Shown piece by piece: positions 8,816-16,959 of a stretch of DNA of 64,000 nucleotides. Location: the NCBI GenBank assembly GCA_023410445.1, contig JAEYPT010000008.1:1-64000 (forward strand). The letters are read 5' to 3'. A model generated the notes under the pieces. That model ran no database searches. It had not been told where the DNA came from and was given only the letters and a program-made list of their open reading frames with translations. The position numbers and the translations under genes are program-made. This stretch comes from Bacillota bacterium. Lineage in GTDB: Bacteria; Bacillota; Clostridia; Oscillospirales; Acutalibacteraceae. The first letter of the stretch is position 1; every line of letters begins with the position of its first letter.

Positions 8816-8852
8816 AATCACCCCGGTGCATAGACTGTGCTGGGGTGATTTT
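8816..8852 (+). terminator. Terminator of metK overlapping the next gene's ribosome site
   Basis: AATCACCCC (8816-8824) pairs with GGGGTGATT (8842-8850), followed by TTTT. The GGGGTGATT arm is also the only Shine-Dalgarno-like sequence for the gene starting at 8853, so the hairpin would both end metK transcripts and hide that site. Confidence 0.7.
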
Positions 8853-9188
8853 ATGTTCGATATCGGAATAAGAGTGGTATTCGTCCTGTTTGCCGTGGTT
8901 GGAATCGTCTGTCTGCTCCACCGTTTCCTGCTTTGGCTTTTAAAGACCGAGAATCCGGGTACACTGCTGCTCATCATGACGATCAAGGGCCATGACGAAA
9001 AAGTGGAGTTCACGCTCCGGAGCGCAATTGAGCGAATCCGTTGGCTGGGAGTCGGGGAAGCGAAGCTGGTCTGTGTGGACTGTGGAATGGACCGCGAAAC
9101 AAGGACGGTATGCGAGTTACTTTCTCGGGATCTTCCCGGCATTCGCCTGTGTTATCCGGAAGAATTATGCGAAATAATCTGCGGATAA
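8853..9188 (+). CDS. Small membrane-anchored protein of unknown function
   Basis: A 111-residue protein with a strongly hydrophobic N-terminal segment (about residues 4-30) and a soluble C-terminal half containing VCVDCGMDRETRTVCELLSR. That half is Cys-containing and ends LCYPEELCEIICG. I do not recognise a family with certainty. Frame use and its position between metK and recD2 suggest a real gene. The start at 8853 is chosen because GGGGTGATT precedes it; an earlier ATG at 8826 lies inside the metK terminator and is unlikely. Expression must come from terminator read-through or an unseen promoter. Confidence 0.6.
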   Translation: MFDIGIRVVFVLFAVVGIVCLLHRFLLWLLKTENPGTLLLIMTIKGHDEKVEFTLRSAIERIRWLGVGEAKLVCVDCGMDRETRTVCELLSRDLPGIRLCYPEELCEIICG

Positions 9189-9190
9189 AA

Positions 9191-9219
9191 TTGCAAATAC
9201 ATAGCGAATCGACTATACT
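9191..9219 (+). promoter_or_regulatory. Promoter of recD2-comF
   Basis: TTGCAA, a 17-nt spacer and TATACT, 33 nt before the recD2 start codon. Confidence 0.65.
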
Positions 9220-9251
9220 TAGATTAAAACAATGAATATGAGGGAGTCGGA

Positions 9252-11474
9252 GTGGATCAGGAAAAGCTCCTGGAAATGACCGGAACGGTGGAACAGCTCG
9301 TTTTTCGGAATGAAAGGAACGGCTATTCCGTCGTTGAACTGAACAGCAACGGGGAACTTGTGACGGTAGTCGGAGAAATTCCCGGGGTTTCCGTCGGCGA
9401 AGGATTGCACGTAGTCGGAAACTGGGTTAACTCGGCGAATTACGGAAAGCAGTTTAAAGTGGAAGCTTTTGAAAGGTCCCGTCCCGAAACGGCTTCGGCC
9501 GTTCTGAAGTATCTATCTTCCGGGGCCGTTAAGGGCATCGGGCCGGGTACCGCACAGAAAATAGTTGATCTATTTGGGGAAACCGCACTGCAGGTAATGG
9601 AAACAGAACCGGACCGGCTTTGCGCAATCCGTGGGATTACAAAGGATCGCGCGGAAAAAATCAGCAAAGAATTGATCCGGGTCGGCGGCATGCGCGAGAT
9701 GATGGCCAAAATGGGGGGCCTTGGAATCACGCCGGAGGAAGCCGTACGCATCTGGAAGATTTTTGGGGCCGAAGCCGACCAGCGCATTCAGGAAAATCCT
9801 TATTGCCTGTGCTCGGAGGGGCTTAATATTGGATTTGACCGGGCGGACCGCATCGCGGCGGCGATGGAACGCCCGCAGGATGATATTCTTCGTGTACGCG
9901 CGGGGCTGATCTACGTGCTCCGCCACAACCTTGGAAATGGACATACCTGCCTGCCCTTGGACAGGCTCTCCTCGACCGCCGCAAAAATGCTCGGCGTCGG
10001 TCTGGAACAGACCGCAGACGCACTGGCCTCCCTTTTGAGGGACGACTCAGTGCTTTCCCGCGTAATCGGCGAACGGGAATTTGTTTTTCTGCCGGATCAG
10101 TATCAGTCGGAGGTGTACGTTTCTGGGCGGATGCGGATGATGCTTCGCTATCCCGCTCCTCCGATTGTCGGCGTCGACTCCATGATCTCCGAAATTGAAA
10201 AAACGGACGGGCTTCAGTATGCGGAGGGGCAGCGCCTGGCCGTGCGGGAAGCCCTTTCCAAGGGGATTTTGATCCTGACCGGCGGACCCGGGACGGGAAA
10301 AACGACCGCGCTGAACGCGATCATCCGCATCCTTGAGTTGAGCGGGGAAAAAGTGTTTCTCGGCGCGCCGACCGGCAGGGCGGCGAAGCGCATGACGGAT
10401 TTGACCGGCCGGGAGTCGAAGACGATTCACCGCCTGCTTCAGGTGGAGTGGGACGGGAACGATCGGCCGGTGTTCGCCCGAAATGAAAAAAATCTTCTGG
10501 AATGCGACGCGCTTGTGATCGACGAGCTTTCCATGGTGGATACGCAGCTCTTTGAAGCCGTTCTCCGAGCGCTGCCGCTCGGCTGTCGACTGATTCTTGT
10601 CGGCGACTGCGATCAGCTTCCATCCGTTGGGGCAGGGAACGTGCTGGGCGATCTGATCGCCTCCGGCCTTTTTCCGGTTGTTCAGCTGCGCGAGGTCTTC
10701 CGGCAATCGATGCAGAGCAGAATCGTTTCCAACGCGCACCGCATTGTGGGGGGAGAAATGCCGGAGTTGGCAGCAAAAACGGGCGATTTTTTCTTTCTTC
10801 CGTACCACGATCCGCTGCAGATTTCCGCCGTTATTACGGATTTATGCAAACGCCGTCTGCCGGAAAGCTATGGCTATTCCCCGTTTACGGATATTCAGGT
10901 TCTTTGCCCGGGCCGCAAGGGCGAGCTCGGAGTCCGGGAGCTGAACAAGCTTTTGCAGGCTGCCGTGAATCCTCCTGCGAAGGAAAAAAAGGAAGTTTCC
11001 CTGAACGGCGTTCTTTTCCGTGAAGGGGACAAGGTCATGCAGGTAAAAAACGATTACGAAATGATCTGGTCGCGTGCGGATGGGACGGCCGGGGAAGGCG
11101 TCTATAACGGCGACCTCGGCGTTGTAACCGCAATCAATCGGGAGGCCGGGGTACTTGCCGTCCAAATGGACGACCGCTCCGTCCTGTACGATTCGGAAAA
11201 GCTTTCAGAACTGGAGCTCGCGTATGCGATGACGGTTCATAAGAGTCAGGGAAACGAATTTCCCGCGGTGGTCATTCCGATGTATCGCATATCGCCTCAG
11301 CTTTCTTACCGCAACCTGCTTTATACCGCCGTCACGCGGGCGAAGGCGCTGCTCATTCTGGTCGGTACGGAAGAAGCCGTGCGCTCCATGGTAGGAAACG
11401 ACCGTAAAACAAGACGCTATACCGGTCTTCGCTTTCTGCTGACCGATGGGGAAGAAACGGAGGAACTGCCGTGA
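9252..11474 (+). CDS. recD2: ATP-dependent RecD-like DNA helicase RecD2
   Basis: A 5'-3' superfamily-1B DNA helicase involved in replication-fork and recombinational repair. At 740 residues it has the RecD2 layout: an N-terminal OB-like domain beginning TGTVEQLVFRNERNGY, helix-hairpin-helix repeats (about residues 95-200, with GIGPGTAQKI and GITKDRAEKI), and a helicase core with Walker A GGPGTGKTT near 346. Walker B-like VIDELSMVD and the C-terminal YAMTVHKSQGNEF and YTAVTRAK motifs follow. It is the form found without RecBC. GTG start. Its stop overlaps the start of comF by 4 nt. Confidence 0.95.
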   Translation: MDQEKLLEMTGTVEQLVFRNERNGYSVVELNSNGELVTVVGEIPGVSVGEGLHVVGNWVNSANYGKQFKVEAFERSRPETASAVLKYLSSGAVKGIGPGTAQKIVDLFGETALQVMETEPDRLCAIRGITKDRAEKISKELIRVGGMREMMAKMGGLGITPEEAVRIWKIFGAEADQRIQENPYCLCSEGLNIGFDRADRIAAAMERPQDDILRVRAGLIYVLRHNLGNGHTCLPLDRLSSTAAKMLGVGLEQTADALASLLRDDSVLSRVIGEREFVFLPDQYQSEVYVSGRMRMMLRYPAPPIVGVDSMISEIEKTDGLQYAEGQRLAVREALSKGILILTGGPGTGKTTALNAIIRILELSGEKVFLGAPTGRAAKRMTDLTGRESKTIHRLLQVEWDGNDRPVFARNEKNLLECDALVIDELSMVDTQLFEAVLRALPLGCRLILVGDCDQLPSVGAGNVLGDLIASGLFPVVQLREVFRQSMQSRIVSNAHRIVGGEMPELAAKTGDFFFLPYHDPLQISAVITDLCKRRLPESYGYSPFTDIQVLCPGRKGELGVRELNKLLQAAVNPPAKEKKEVSLNGVLFREGDKVMQVKNDYEMIWSRADGTAGEGVYNGDLGVVTAINREAGVLAVQMDDRSVLYDSEKLSELELAYAMTVHKSQGNEFPAVVIPMYRISPQLSYRNLLYTAVTRAKALLILVGTEEAVRSMVGNDRKTRRYTGLRFLLTDGEETEELP

Positions 11475-12187
11475 AAGTTTCGTTTCTCCTTTCCGTTTTT
11501 CTTGACCTGCTGTTTCCGCCCCGATGTATTTTTTGCGGCTGCGTGATTGCGCCGGGAACAAAAGTCTGCAATTCCTGCGCGCACACGGTAGTGCCTGCGG
11601 AAACGGTCCGGCGCATGAATCTTCCGGCTGTAGGGAAGAATATTCCCTGTGCAGTGCTGTATCCCTATACGGGGTCGGTTCGCGAGTCGATTCTGCGCTT
11701 TAAGTTTGAAGGAGAAAAATGGAACGCTGATTATTATGCTGAACGGCTGGCGGCGCAGATTCTGGAGCAGTTTAAGGGAAACGCATTTGATATGATAACG
11801 TCCGTTCCGCTTTCCGGAAAACGAAAAAAAGAACGCGGCTATAATCAGTCGGAATTAATTGCGCAGAGAATCTCAGAACGGCTTCGGGTTCCTTACGCGG
11901 AATGCCTATCAAAAACGGCGGACAACGCCGAGCAGCATCGGCTGAGGCGAAATGAGCGAAAATCAAATGTAAAAGGAGCCTATCAGGCGCTGGGTGCCGA
12001 AATCCGCGGACAACGGATTTTAATGATAGACGACATTATGACAACCGGCGCGACTCTTTCCGAATGCGCCACCGTGCTTTTCAAGGCGGGCGCTGAGTCG
12101 GTTTTTTGTGCGGTTGTGGCAGAGACTCCGGCCGGATCGGTTGAAACGGGACAAAATCTGGAATATAATGAGCAAAGCAAGCCATAA
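11471..12187 (+). CDS. comF: ComF family phosphoribosyltransferase-like protein
   Basis: Homologue of the ComFC/GntX family, used for handling single-stranded DNA in natural transformation or possibly in repair. The 238 residues open with a zinc-binding cluster (CIFCGCVIAPGTKVCNSC) and end with a type-I PRTase fold with the PRPP loop MIDDIMTTGATLSEC. GTG start overlapping recD2 (GTGA), so it is translationally coupled to that helicase. Linkage to recD2 fits a DNA-processing role. No comFA or other competence genes are in the window. Confidence 0.88.
   Translation: MKVSFLLSVFLDLLFPPRCIFCGCVIAPGTKVCNSCAHTVVPAETVRRMNLPAVGKNIPCAVLYPYTGSVRESILRFKFEGEKWNADYYAERLAAQILEQFKGNAFDMITSVPLSGKRKKERGYNQSELIAQRISERLRVPYAECLSKTADNAEQHRLRRNERKSNVKGAYQALGAEIRGQRILMIDDIMTTGATLSECATVLFKAGAESVFCAVVAETPAGSVETGQNLEYNEQSKP
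12141..12169 (+). promoter_or_regulatory. Promoter of the mreB-like gene inside comF
   Basis: TTGAAA, a 17-nt spacer and a perfect TATAAT lie within the last codons of comF, about 80 nt before the mreB-like start. Confidence 0.6.
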
Positions 12188-12249
12188 AATAGATTAAGTT
12201 TAGACTCCGAGGCGGCCGGAATAACTGACTTGGAATGGGATGTGATTGT

Positions 12250-13275
12250 GTGCTTGGCACTGACATAGCAATTGACCTTGGTACATCAACTGTAAAAATT
12301 TATCTGGACGGTAAAGGGATTATTTTGAACGAGCCCTCGGTTGCCGCAGTCAATCTGGAAACGGGTGAGGTTGTCGCAACCGGGCAGGAAGCTTACAAAA
12401 TGGTCGGAAGAACGTCGGACCGCATCGACGTCCGTTTTCCGCTTGGGGGAGGCGTTATCTCCGACTTCGATCTGGCGCGATATTTGATCAGCTCTTATTT
12501 AAAGAAAATTAATGCGGGCAGAGTGATTATGCCCCGTGTTGTAGTAAGCGTACCCTGCAAGATCACAGAAGTGGAGAAACGCGCCGTAGTCGATGCCATC
12601 AGCTCCGCCGGAGTCCGTAAAATCTGCCTGATTGAGGAGCCGGTCGCTGCCGCGCTCGGCGCAGGAGTGGATATTTCCGCTCCACACGGCACTCTGGTGG
12701 TGGACGTCGGCGGCGGCACGACGGACATGGCCGTGCTTTCTCTGAGCGGCATTGCAATTTCGCGCTCCCTCAAGGTGGCCGGGAATGCTTTCGACGAAGC
12801 GATTATCAAATATATCCGCAGAAAATACAATTTGATTATCGGGAAACGTATGGCGGAGGAAGCGAAAATTGCCGTCGGATGCGTATATCCGCGCAAAGAG
12901 GTTTCCACGTTCCGGGTAAAGGGCAGAAACGCAATGACGGGCCTTCCACAGTATGCGGACATTACCAGCGATGAAGTCCTGGAAGCTCTGATTGAAAGCG
13001 TCATGCAGATCATCCGGGTGATTCAGGAGATGCTGGAAAAGACTCCGCCGGAGCTGATCGGCGACGTTTATACGGATGGAATGATTTTAACGGGCGGTTC
13101 GGCTTATCTCTACGGCTTTGATAGCCTGATCTCCAAAAAGGCAAAGCTCCCTGTTTTGGTGGCGCAGGAACCGCAGGACTGCGTTGCGGCAGGCGCCGGA
13201 AAAGCAATTCGATTCATTGATGATATGGAAAGCAAAACCTACGGGATTCTGAACCCTCTGAGCGCCGCGTATTGA
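12250..13275 (+). CDS. mreB: MreB/Mbl-type bacterial actin
   Basis: Cytoskeletal ATPase that guides lateral cell-wall synthesis. The actin-fold phosphate loops are clear: GTDIAIDLGTSTVKIYL at the N-terminus, VVDVGGGTTDMAV near the middle, and ILTGGSAYLYG in the C-terminal part. EEPVAAALGAG is typical of MreB. A GTG start at 12250 gives the canonical MLGTDIAIDLG N-terminus and about 341 residues. The in-frame ATG at 12235 would add five residues but has no ribosome site. It is not next to mreCD, so it is more likely an Mbl/MreBH-type paralogue than the mreBCD MreB. Confidence 0.9.
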   Translation: MLGTDIAIDLGTSTVKIYLDGKGIILNEPSVAAVNLETGEVVATGQEAYKMVGRTSDRIDVRFPLGGGVISDFDLARYLISSYLKKINAGRVIMPRVVVSVPCKITEVEKRAVVDAISSAGVRKICLIEEPVAAALGAGVDISAPHGTLVVDVGGGTTDMAVLSLSGIAISRSLKVAGNAFDEAIIKYIRRKYNLIIGKRMAEEAKIAVGCVYPRKEVSTFRVKGRNAMTGLPQYADITSDEVLEALIESVMQIIRVIQEMLEKTPPELIGDVYTDGMILTGGSAYLYGFDSLISKKAKLPVLVAQEPQDCVAAGAGKAIRFIDDMESKTYGILNPLSAAY

Positions 13276-13313
13276 GGCATGGGAGGGGGAGGAATTCCTC
13301 CGCGATTTTGCAG

Positions 13314-13350
13314 CAAAAAAGCGCCGCTGCGGAAAAACCGCAGCGGCGCT
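13314..13350 (-). terminator. Terminator of the 78-residue minus-strand gene
   Basis: A 13-bp perfect stem (AGCGCCGCTGCGG / CCGCAGCGGCGCT, loop AAAAA). The adjacent A-run at 13315-13320 gives a T-run only on the minus strand, so it serves the minus-strand gene, though it may also block mreB transcripts. Confidence 0.85.
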
Positions 13351-13361
13351 TCGAAAATCGC

Positions 13362-13598
13362 TTATTTGCTCATCATATAGTTGATAAACATCAATTCGTC
13401 TTCAGGATTTTCTACGTTCAGATCAGCAGAAATCGTTGAGTTTTTGGTTTTTTCAAGCAGGGATCTCACACCGACCAGCTGGCACAACTTGCTCTTCAGA
13501 TTCAGTTTATTCCCGTCCTCAGTTACAAGGTATACGTTGCCTTTGGCCTTGTCAAGAAGGTCAATCAGTTTCAGAACATCAATATCATACAATTTCAT
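13362..13598 (-). CDS. Conserved-looking small protein of unknown function
   Basis: 78 residues, rich in Leu, Asp, Lys and Asn, without a membrane segment or Cys pair: MKLYDIDVLKLIDLLDKAKG followed by VYLVTEDGNKLNLKSKL and an acidic NPEDELMF stretch. I do not recognise it. The gene is a self-contained unit: sigma-A promoter (TTGTAA-17-TATACT), a G-rich ribosome site and ATG, and a strong terminator 12 nt past the stop. This makes an expressed protein likely. Confidence 0.7.
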   Translation of the reverse strand: MKLYDIDVLKLIDLLDKAKGNVYLVTEDGNKLNLKSKLCQLVGVRSLLEKTKNSTISADLNVENPEDELMFINYMMSK

Positions 13599-13635
13599 TT
13601 CAGAGCCCCCCTTTTCTTGGAAATTTTATAGTTTT

Positions 13636-13664
13636 AGTATACCATAAAGGATGTACCATTACAA
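13636..13664 (-). promoter_or_regulatory. Promoter of the 78-residue gene
   Basis: On the minus strand TTGTAA, 17 nt, TATACT, about 38 nt before the ATG. Confidence 0.6.
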
Positions 13665-13834
13665 TGGCTTTTCGAATACCGCCGCAATAATTCCGGTTAT
13701 TTGACCGTTTTTTCCGGCATTCAGATACCTGTAGTCGTTCCAAGAAAAAATTCACATATTGTTAAATATCTGGATCGGTCGAATAGTGTAAAATAAGTTA
13801 TCGGAAATGTTTCTTTAAGGGCGGGTTCAAGAAT

Positions 13835-14710
13835 TTGTTTGGTTATGTAAAGCCCAAAAAGTCGGAGCTTCTGGTTCGGGAATTTGAAGCCTATAACGGA
13901 ATTTACTGCTCTCTGTGCCGGCAGCTTGGCAAAAGCTACGGCCCGTTTGCCAAACTGACTCTGAATTATGACTGCACCTTTTTTGCTTTGGTTCTTTTAG
14001 CGATGGTTCCGAAAAGCTGCCCTGAATTTTCCTTCGGACGGTGCACCGTAAACCCTCTAAAAAAATGTACGTTCTGCAGCAGCGGCGCAGAACTGGAATT
14101 TGCGGCCTCGCTGACCGTGATCCTTGCATACTATAAGCTGCGCGACGATCTTAGGGACCCTGGAATGCTGAAGCGAATTGCGTCAGTCTTTCTTTTCCCC
14201 GCAGCCGCGCTGATTCACCGGAAAGCAGCCCGGAGACAGCCGGAGATGGAAGCCGTTGTGTCCTCCTGCATGGAGCGTCAGCGTGCGGTGGAGCAGGAGA
14301 AAAATTCGGGGATGGATCAGTGTGCGGAACCGACCGCTCTAATGCTGGAGCAGCTTCTGCCGATCGCCGCGGAAAGAGAATCAACTGCGCCTGACGGACG
14401 CGTGCTGCAGCAAATCGGATATTACCTCGGAAGATGGATTTATCTGATCGACGCGGCGGACGATCTGGAAAGCGATTTGCGCAGCGGAGCGTTCAATCCG
14501 TTTGCGGCCCTCCAAAAGGGAGGAAAGCCGCTCTCCGAAATTCACAATTATGCCAATCAGGTTTTGAACGGCACCCTGTCCCGGCTCGGCGCGGCGGCGG
14601 ATCTTCTGGATTTCAACGCTTTGGGGCCGATTGTCCGGAATGTTCTGTTCCTCGGGCTGCCGCAGATTCAGAAGGAACTTCTTGATAAAAAGGAGAAAGG
14701 CAATGTCTGA
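13835..14710 (+). CDS. DUF5685 family protein
   Basis: A 291-residue, mainly helical protein with the N-terminus typical of DUF5685 (FGYVKPKKSELLVREFEAYNG). Function is not established. Visible features: two CxxC pairs (Cys25/Cys28 and Cys78/Cys81) plus Cys47, Cys62 and Cys70; an aspartate-rich motif DDLRD at 104-108; and a second acidic cluster, Asp206, Asp209, Asp210 and Asp214, followed by SGAFNPF. The two acidic clusters resemble those of squalene/phytoene-synthase-type isoprenoid synthases; this is my inference. TTG start. It overlaps the J-domain gene by 8 nt, and a membrane-protein gene follows, so the three form one unit. Confidence 0.75.
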   Translation: MFGYVKPKKSELLVREFEAYNGIYCSLCRQLGKSYGPFAKLTLNYDCTFFALVLLAMVPKSCPEFSFGRCTVNPLKKCTFCSSGAELEFAASLTVILAYYKLRDDLRDPGMLKRIASVFLFPAAALIHRKAARRQPEMEAVVSSCMERQRAVEQEKNSGMDQCAEPTALMLEQLLPIAAERESTAPDGRVLQQIGYYLGRWIYLIDAADDLESDLRSGAFNPFAALQKGGKPLSEIHNYANQVLNGTLSRLGAAADLLDFNALGPIVRNVLFLGLPQIQKELLDKKEKGNV

Positions 14711-15332
14711 TCCCTATCAGGTTTTAGGAATATCTCCCAACGCTACAGACGACGAGGTTAAAACCGCGTACCGGAACCTCGCGAAGAAATATCATCCCGA
14801 CAACTATGCAGGCAGCCCAATTGCCGACCTTGCCGGCGAAAAAATGAAAGAGATTAACGAAGCCTACGATACAGTTCTGCGGGAGAGAAAGAACCGTCAG
14901 ACATCCGGCGGATATGCGGGTCCTCAAAGCGCATATTCCGGAGCAAGCGGTTCTTCTGGTTCCGATTATTTCGATGTTAGAAATATGATTAACGCGGGCC
15001 GTATTGCCGATGCCGAAGAGATTCTGGACGGAGTTCCCCCAGTGCGGCGTAATGCGGAATGGTACTTTCTGAAGGGCACGGTCCTCTATCGGCGGGGCTG
15101 GCTGGAGGAAGCATTTAATGATTTTGCTCGGGCCTGTCAAATGGACCCTGGAAACGAGGAATACCGTGCGGCCTATAATCAGGTAACCGCACAGAGAAGC
15201 GGGGCATACGGCGGATATAATCCAAATGTCCAGCAATACGGAAACGGAACGGGATGCGACCTCTGTACATCGCTTTGTCTAGCCGACATTTGCTGTAACT
15301 GTTTCGGCGGCAACATTTACCCCTGCTGCTGA
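14703..15332 (+). CDS. J-domain (DnaJ-like) protein with TPR-like segment and cysteine-rich tail
   Basis: 209 residues in three parts. Residues 1-60 are a J domain (DPYQVLGISPNATDDEVKTA with HPD at 31-33), which recruits and stimulates DnaK. After a Gly/Ser-rich linker comes a TPR-like pair of helices (about 95-160, WYFLKGTVLYRRGWLEEAF). The tail, from about 180, has ten Cys including CDLC and two CC pairs and ends in CC. It lacks the G/F and zinc-finger domains of true DnaJ, so it is a specialised co-chaperone. The ATG at 14703 has a GGAGAAAGG box and overlaps the DUF5685 gene. The tail suggests metal binding or membrane association through thiols. Confidence 0.85.
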   Translation: MSDPYQVLGISPNATDDEVKTAYRNLAKKYHPDNYAGSPIADLAGEKMKEINEAYDTVLRERKNRQTSGGYAGPQSAYSGASGSSGSDYFDVRNMINAGRIADAEEILDGVPPVRRNAEWYFLKGTVLYRRGWLEEAFNDFARACQMDPGNEEYRAAYNQVTAQRSGAYGGYNPNVQQYGNGTGCDLCTSLCLADICCNCFGGNIYPCC

Positions 15333-15347
15333 ATCTGGGAGCGTTTG

Positions 15348-15890
15348 ATGCGTATGAATCAAAGTGTTCGTCTTGCCTTTTGTTCCATGGTCACCGCCGC
15401 GGCGACAGCTCTGCTGTTTCTGGCGGGGCTGGTGCCGGCTTCGACCTATGCCATGTCGGCTCTGGCCGGCATTCTTCTTTTTCCCGTAGTGATCGAACTC
15501 GGGCGGAATTGGGCTGTATCGGTATTTATCGCCGTCAGCGTACTTTCCTTTTTGCTTTCCGGCGATAAGGAAGCCGCGCTGACGTTTGTTCTCTTTTTTG
15601 GATTCTATCCGGTTTTCAAAGCCGGTGCAGAATCAAGGAGAAAAGAATTTTCCATATTGGCGAAAGCGGTCTATTTTAATCTGACTGCCATTGCGGAATA
15701 TTGGCTCGGAATCTACCTGCTCGGCATCAAGACGGAAAGCTTCGGAAAACTAGGCGCATTCGGTCCCTGGGTACTGCTTGTTTTGGGAAATGTCTTTTTC
15801 TGGATCTACGACTACGCGTTTTCTCTTTTAGTCATTACCTATATGCGGCGGTACCACGGAATTCTTTCAAAATGGCTTGGCCCGCGTTAA
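15348..15890 (+). CDS. Integral membrane protein of unknown function
   Basis: 180 residues, mostly hydrophobic, with about five membrane segments and few charged loops. The central ESRRKEFSILAKAVYFNL loop is the main cytosolic candidate. No catalytic motif is recognised. It starts 15 nt after the J-domain gene with a GGGAG box, so it is translated from the same message. In context it may be the membrane partner of the DUF5685/J-domain pair. Confidence 0.65.
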   Translation: MRMNQSVRLAFCSMVTAAATALLFLAGLVPASTYAMSALAGILLFPVVIELGRNWAVSVFIAVSVLSFLLSGDKEAALTFVLFFGFYPVFKAGAESRRKEFSILAKAVYFNLTAIAEYWLGIYLLGIKTESFGKLGAFGPWVLLVLGNVFFWIYDYAFSLLVITYMRRYHGILSKWLGPR

Positions 15891-15926
15891 AATCCATGCT
15901 TTTCTCTTGTAAAACCGGAAAAAAGC

Positions 15927-15955
15927 TTGATTTTCAACGGTGTTTGAATTAAAAT
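15927..15955 (+). promoter_or_regulatory. Promoter of the rpiR-type gene and its leader
   Basis: TTGATT, a 17-nt spacer and TAAAAT. The inferred start near 15962 leaves about 125 nt of leader before the ATG. Confidence 0.5.
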
Positions 15956-15961
15956 AATTCT

Positions 15962-16086
15962 GTATTTGTGACCGGATAGAATTCCGGCCATACCTTTGTC
16001 CGGCGGCTTTCGGACACTGCGCATGAGGCTCCGCGCGGCACATGCGAAAAAAATAAATTCAGCGCGGAGAAGTGGCAGAAGGTAGC
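15962..16086 (+). promoter_or_regulatory. Structured 5' leader of the rpiR-type gene
   Basis: Three hairpins follow in series: CCGGA/TCCGG (15972-15976 with 15983-15987), TGTCCG/CGGACA (15997-16002 with 16011-16016) and CGCATG/CATGCG (16020-16025 with 16041-16046). The loop of the third contains CTCCGCGC (16029-16036). This is perfectly complementary to GCGCGGAG (16062-16069), just upstream of the start codons, so a pseudoknot could cover the ribosome site. I do not recognise a named riboswitch class. Confidence 0.45.
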
Positions 16087-16959
16087 ATGGACAATTTGCT
16101 GGCAGCTAGAATTCATAGTAGAATGGACGAATTTTCCAAGGGTCAGAAAAGAATTGCGGCATACATCAGCGAGCATTACGACAAGGTCGCATTTATGACC
16201 GCCTCCAAGCTGGGGACAACCGTAGGCGTAAGCGAATCCACGGTGGTTCGTTTCGCGACAGAAATCGGCTACAAGGGGTACCCCGAGCTTCAGCAGGCAA
16301 TGCAGGAAATGATCCGCAACAAGCTTACTTCCGTACAGCGTATGGAGGTAACAGCAAGCCGCGTCGGCGATTCGGACGTTCTTGACTTTGTTTTTTCACA
16401 GGATATCGACGTCATCCGCAGAACCATGGAGGAGACTTCGCACGAAAGCTTTTATCAGGCGGTCGATGCGATTGTTGCTTCCCGTAAAATCTATATTCTT
16501 GCGGCGCGGAGTGCCTTGGCTCTCGGTACGTTTTTATCCTATTATTTCAATCTTCTGTTTGAGAATGTTTTACTGGTTCAATCGACCAGCGAAGGGGAAA
16601 TTTTCGAGCAGATGATCCACATCAACGAGGAAGACGCGGTTATCGGAATTAGCTTTCCGCGCTATTCCAGAAAAATTGCGAAGGCAATGAGCTTCGCTCA
16701 CGACCGTGGGGCAAAGGTCATTGCGGTAACAGACAGCGACCTCTCTCCGATTGCGCTGTCGGCAGATTACCAGCTTCTGGCACGAAGCGATATCGAATCC
16801 ATCGTGGATTCTCTGTGTGCACCGCTAAGCCTGATTAACGCGCTGATCGTCATGACCGCCATCAAAAAAGAAGGCGAAGTCAAACAGGTCTTCCACAATC
16901 TGGAGGATATCTGGGATGAGTACAGCGTTTATGAAAAAGTTGAGGATTCTTCCAATTGA
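16087..16959 (+). CDS. MurR/RpiR family transcriptional regulator
   Basis: 290 residues. An N-terminal helix-turn-helix of the RpiR type (about 1-80: FSKGQKRIAAYISEHYDKVAF, then GVSESTVVRFATEIGYKGYPE) is followed by a sugar-phosphate-binding SIS domain (about 110-250). Members regulate sugar-phosphate or cell-wall-sugar genes; the effector here is unknown. The ATG at 16087 (MDNLLAARIHSRM) has AAGG upstream. A GTG at 16072 is an alternative with GGAG only 2 nt away. The stop overlaps the next gene's TTG start. Confidence 0.88.
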   Translation: MDNLLAARIHSRMDEFSKGQKRIAAYISEHYDKVAFMTASKLGTTVGVSESTVVRFATEIGYKGYPELQQAMQEMIRNKLTSVQRMEVTASRVGDSDVLDFVFSQDIDVIRRTMEETSHESFYQAVDAIVASRKIYILAARSALALGTFLSYYFNLLFENVLLVQSTSEGEIFEQMIHINEEDAVIGISFPRYSRKIAKAMSFAHDRGAKVIAVTDSDLSPIALSADYQLLARSDIESIVDSLCAPLSLINALIVMTAIKKEGEVKQVFHNLEDIWDEYSVYEKVEDSSN

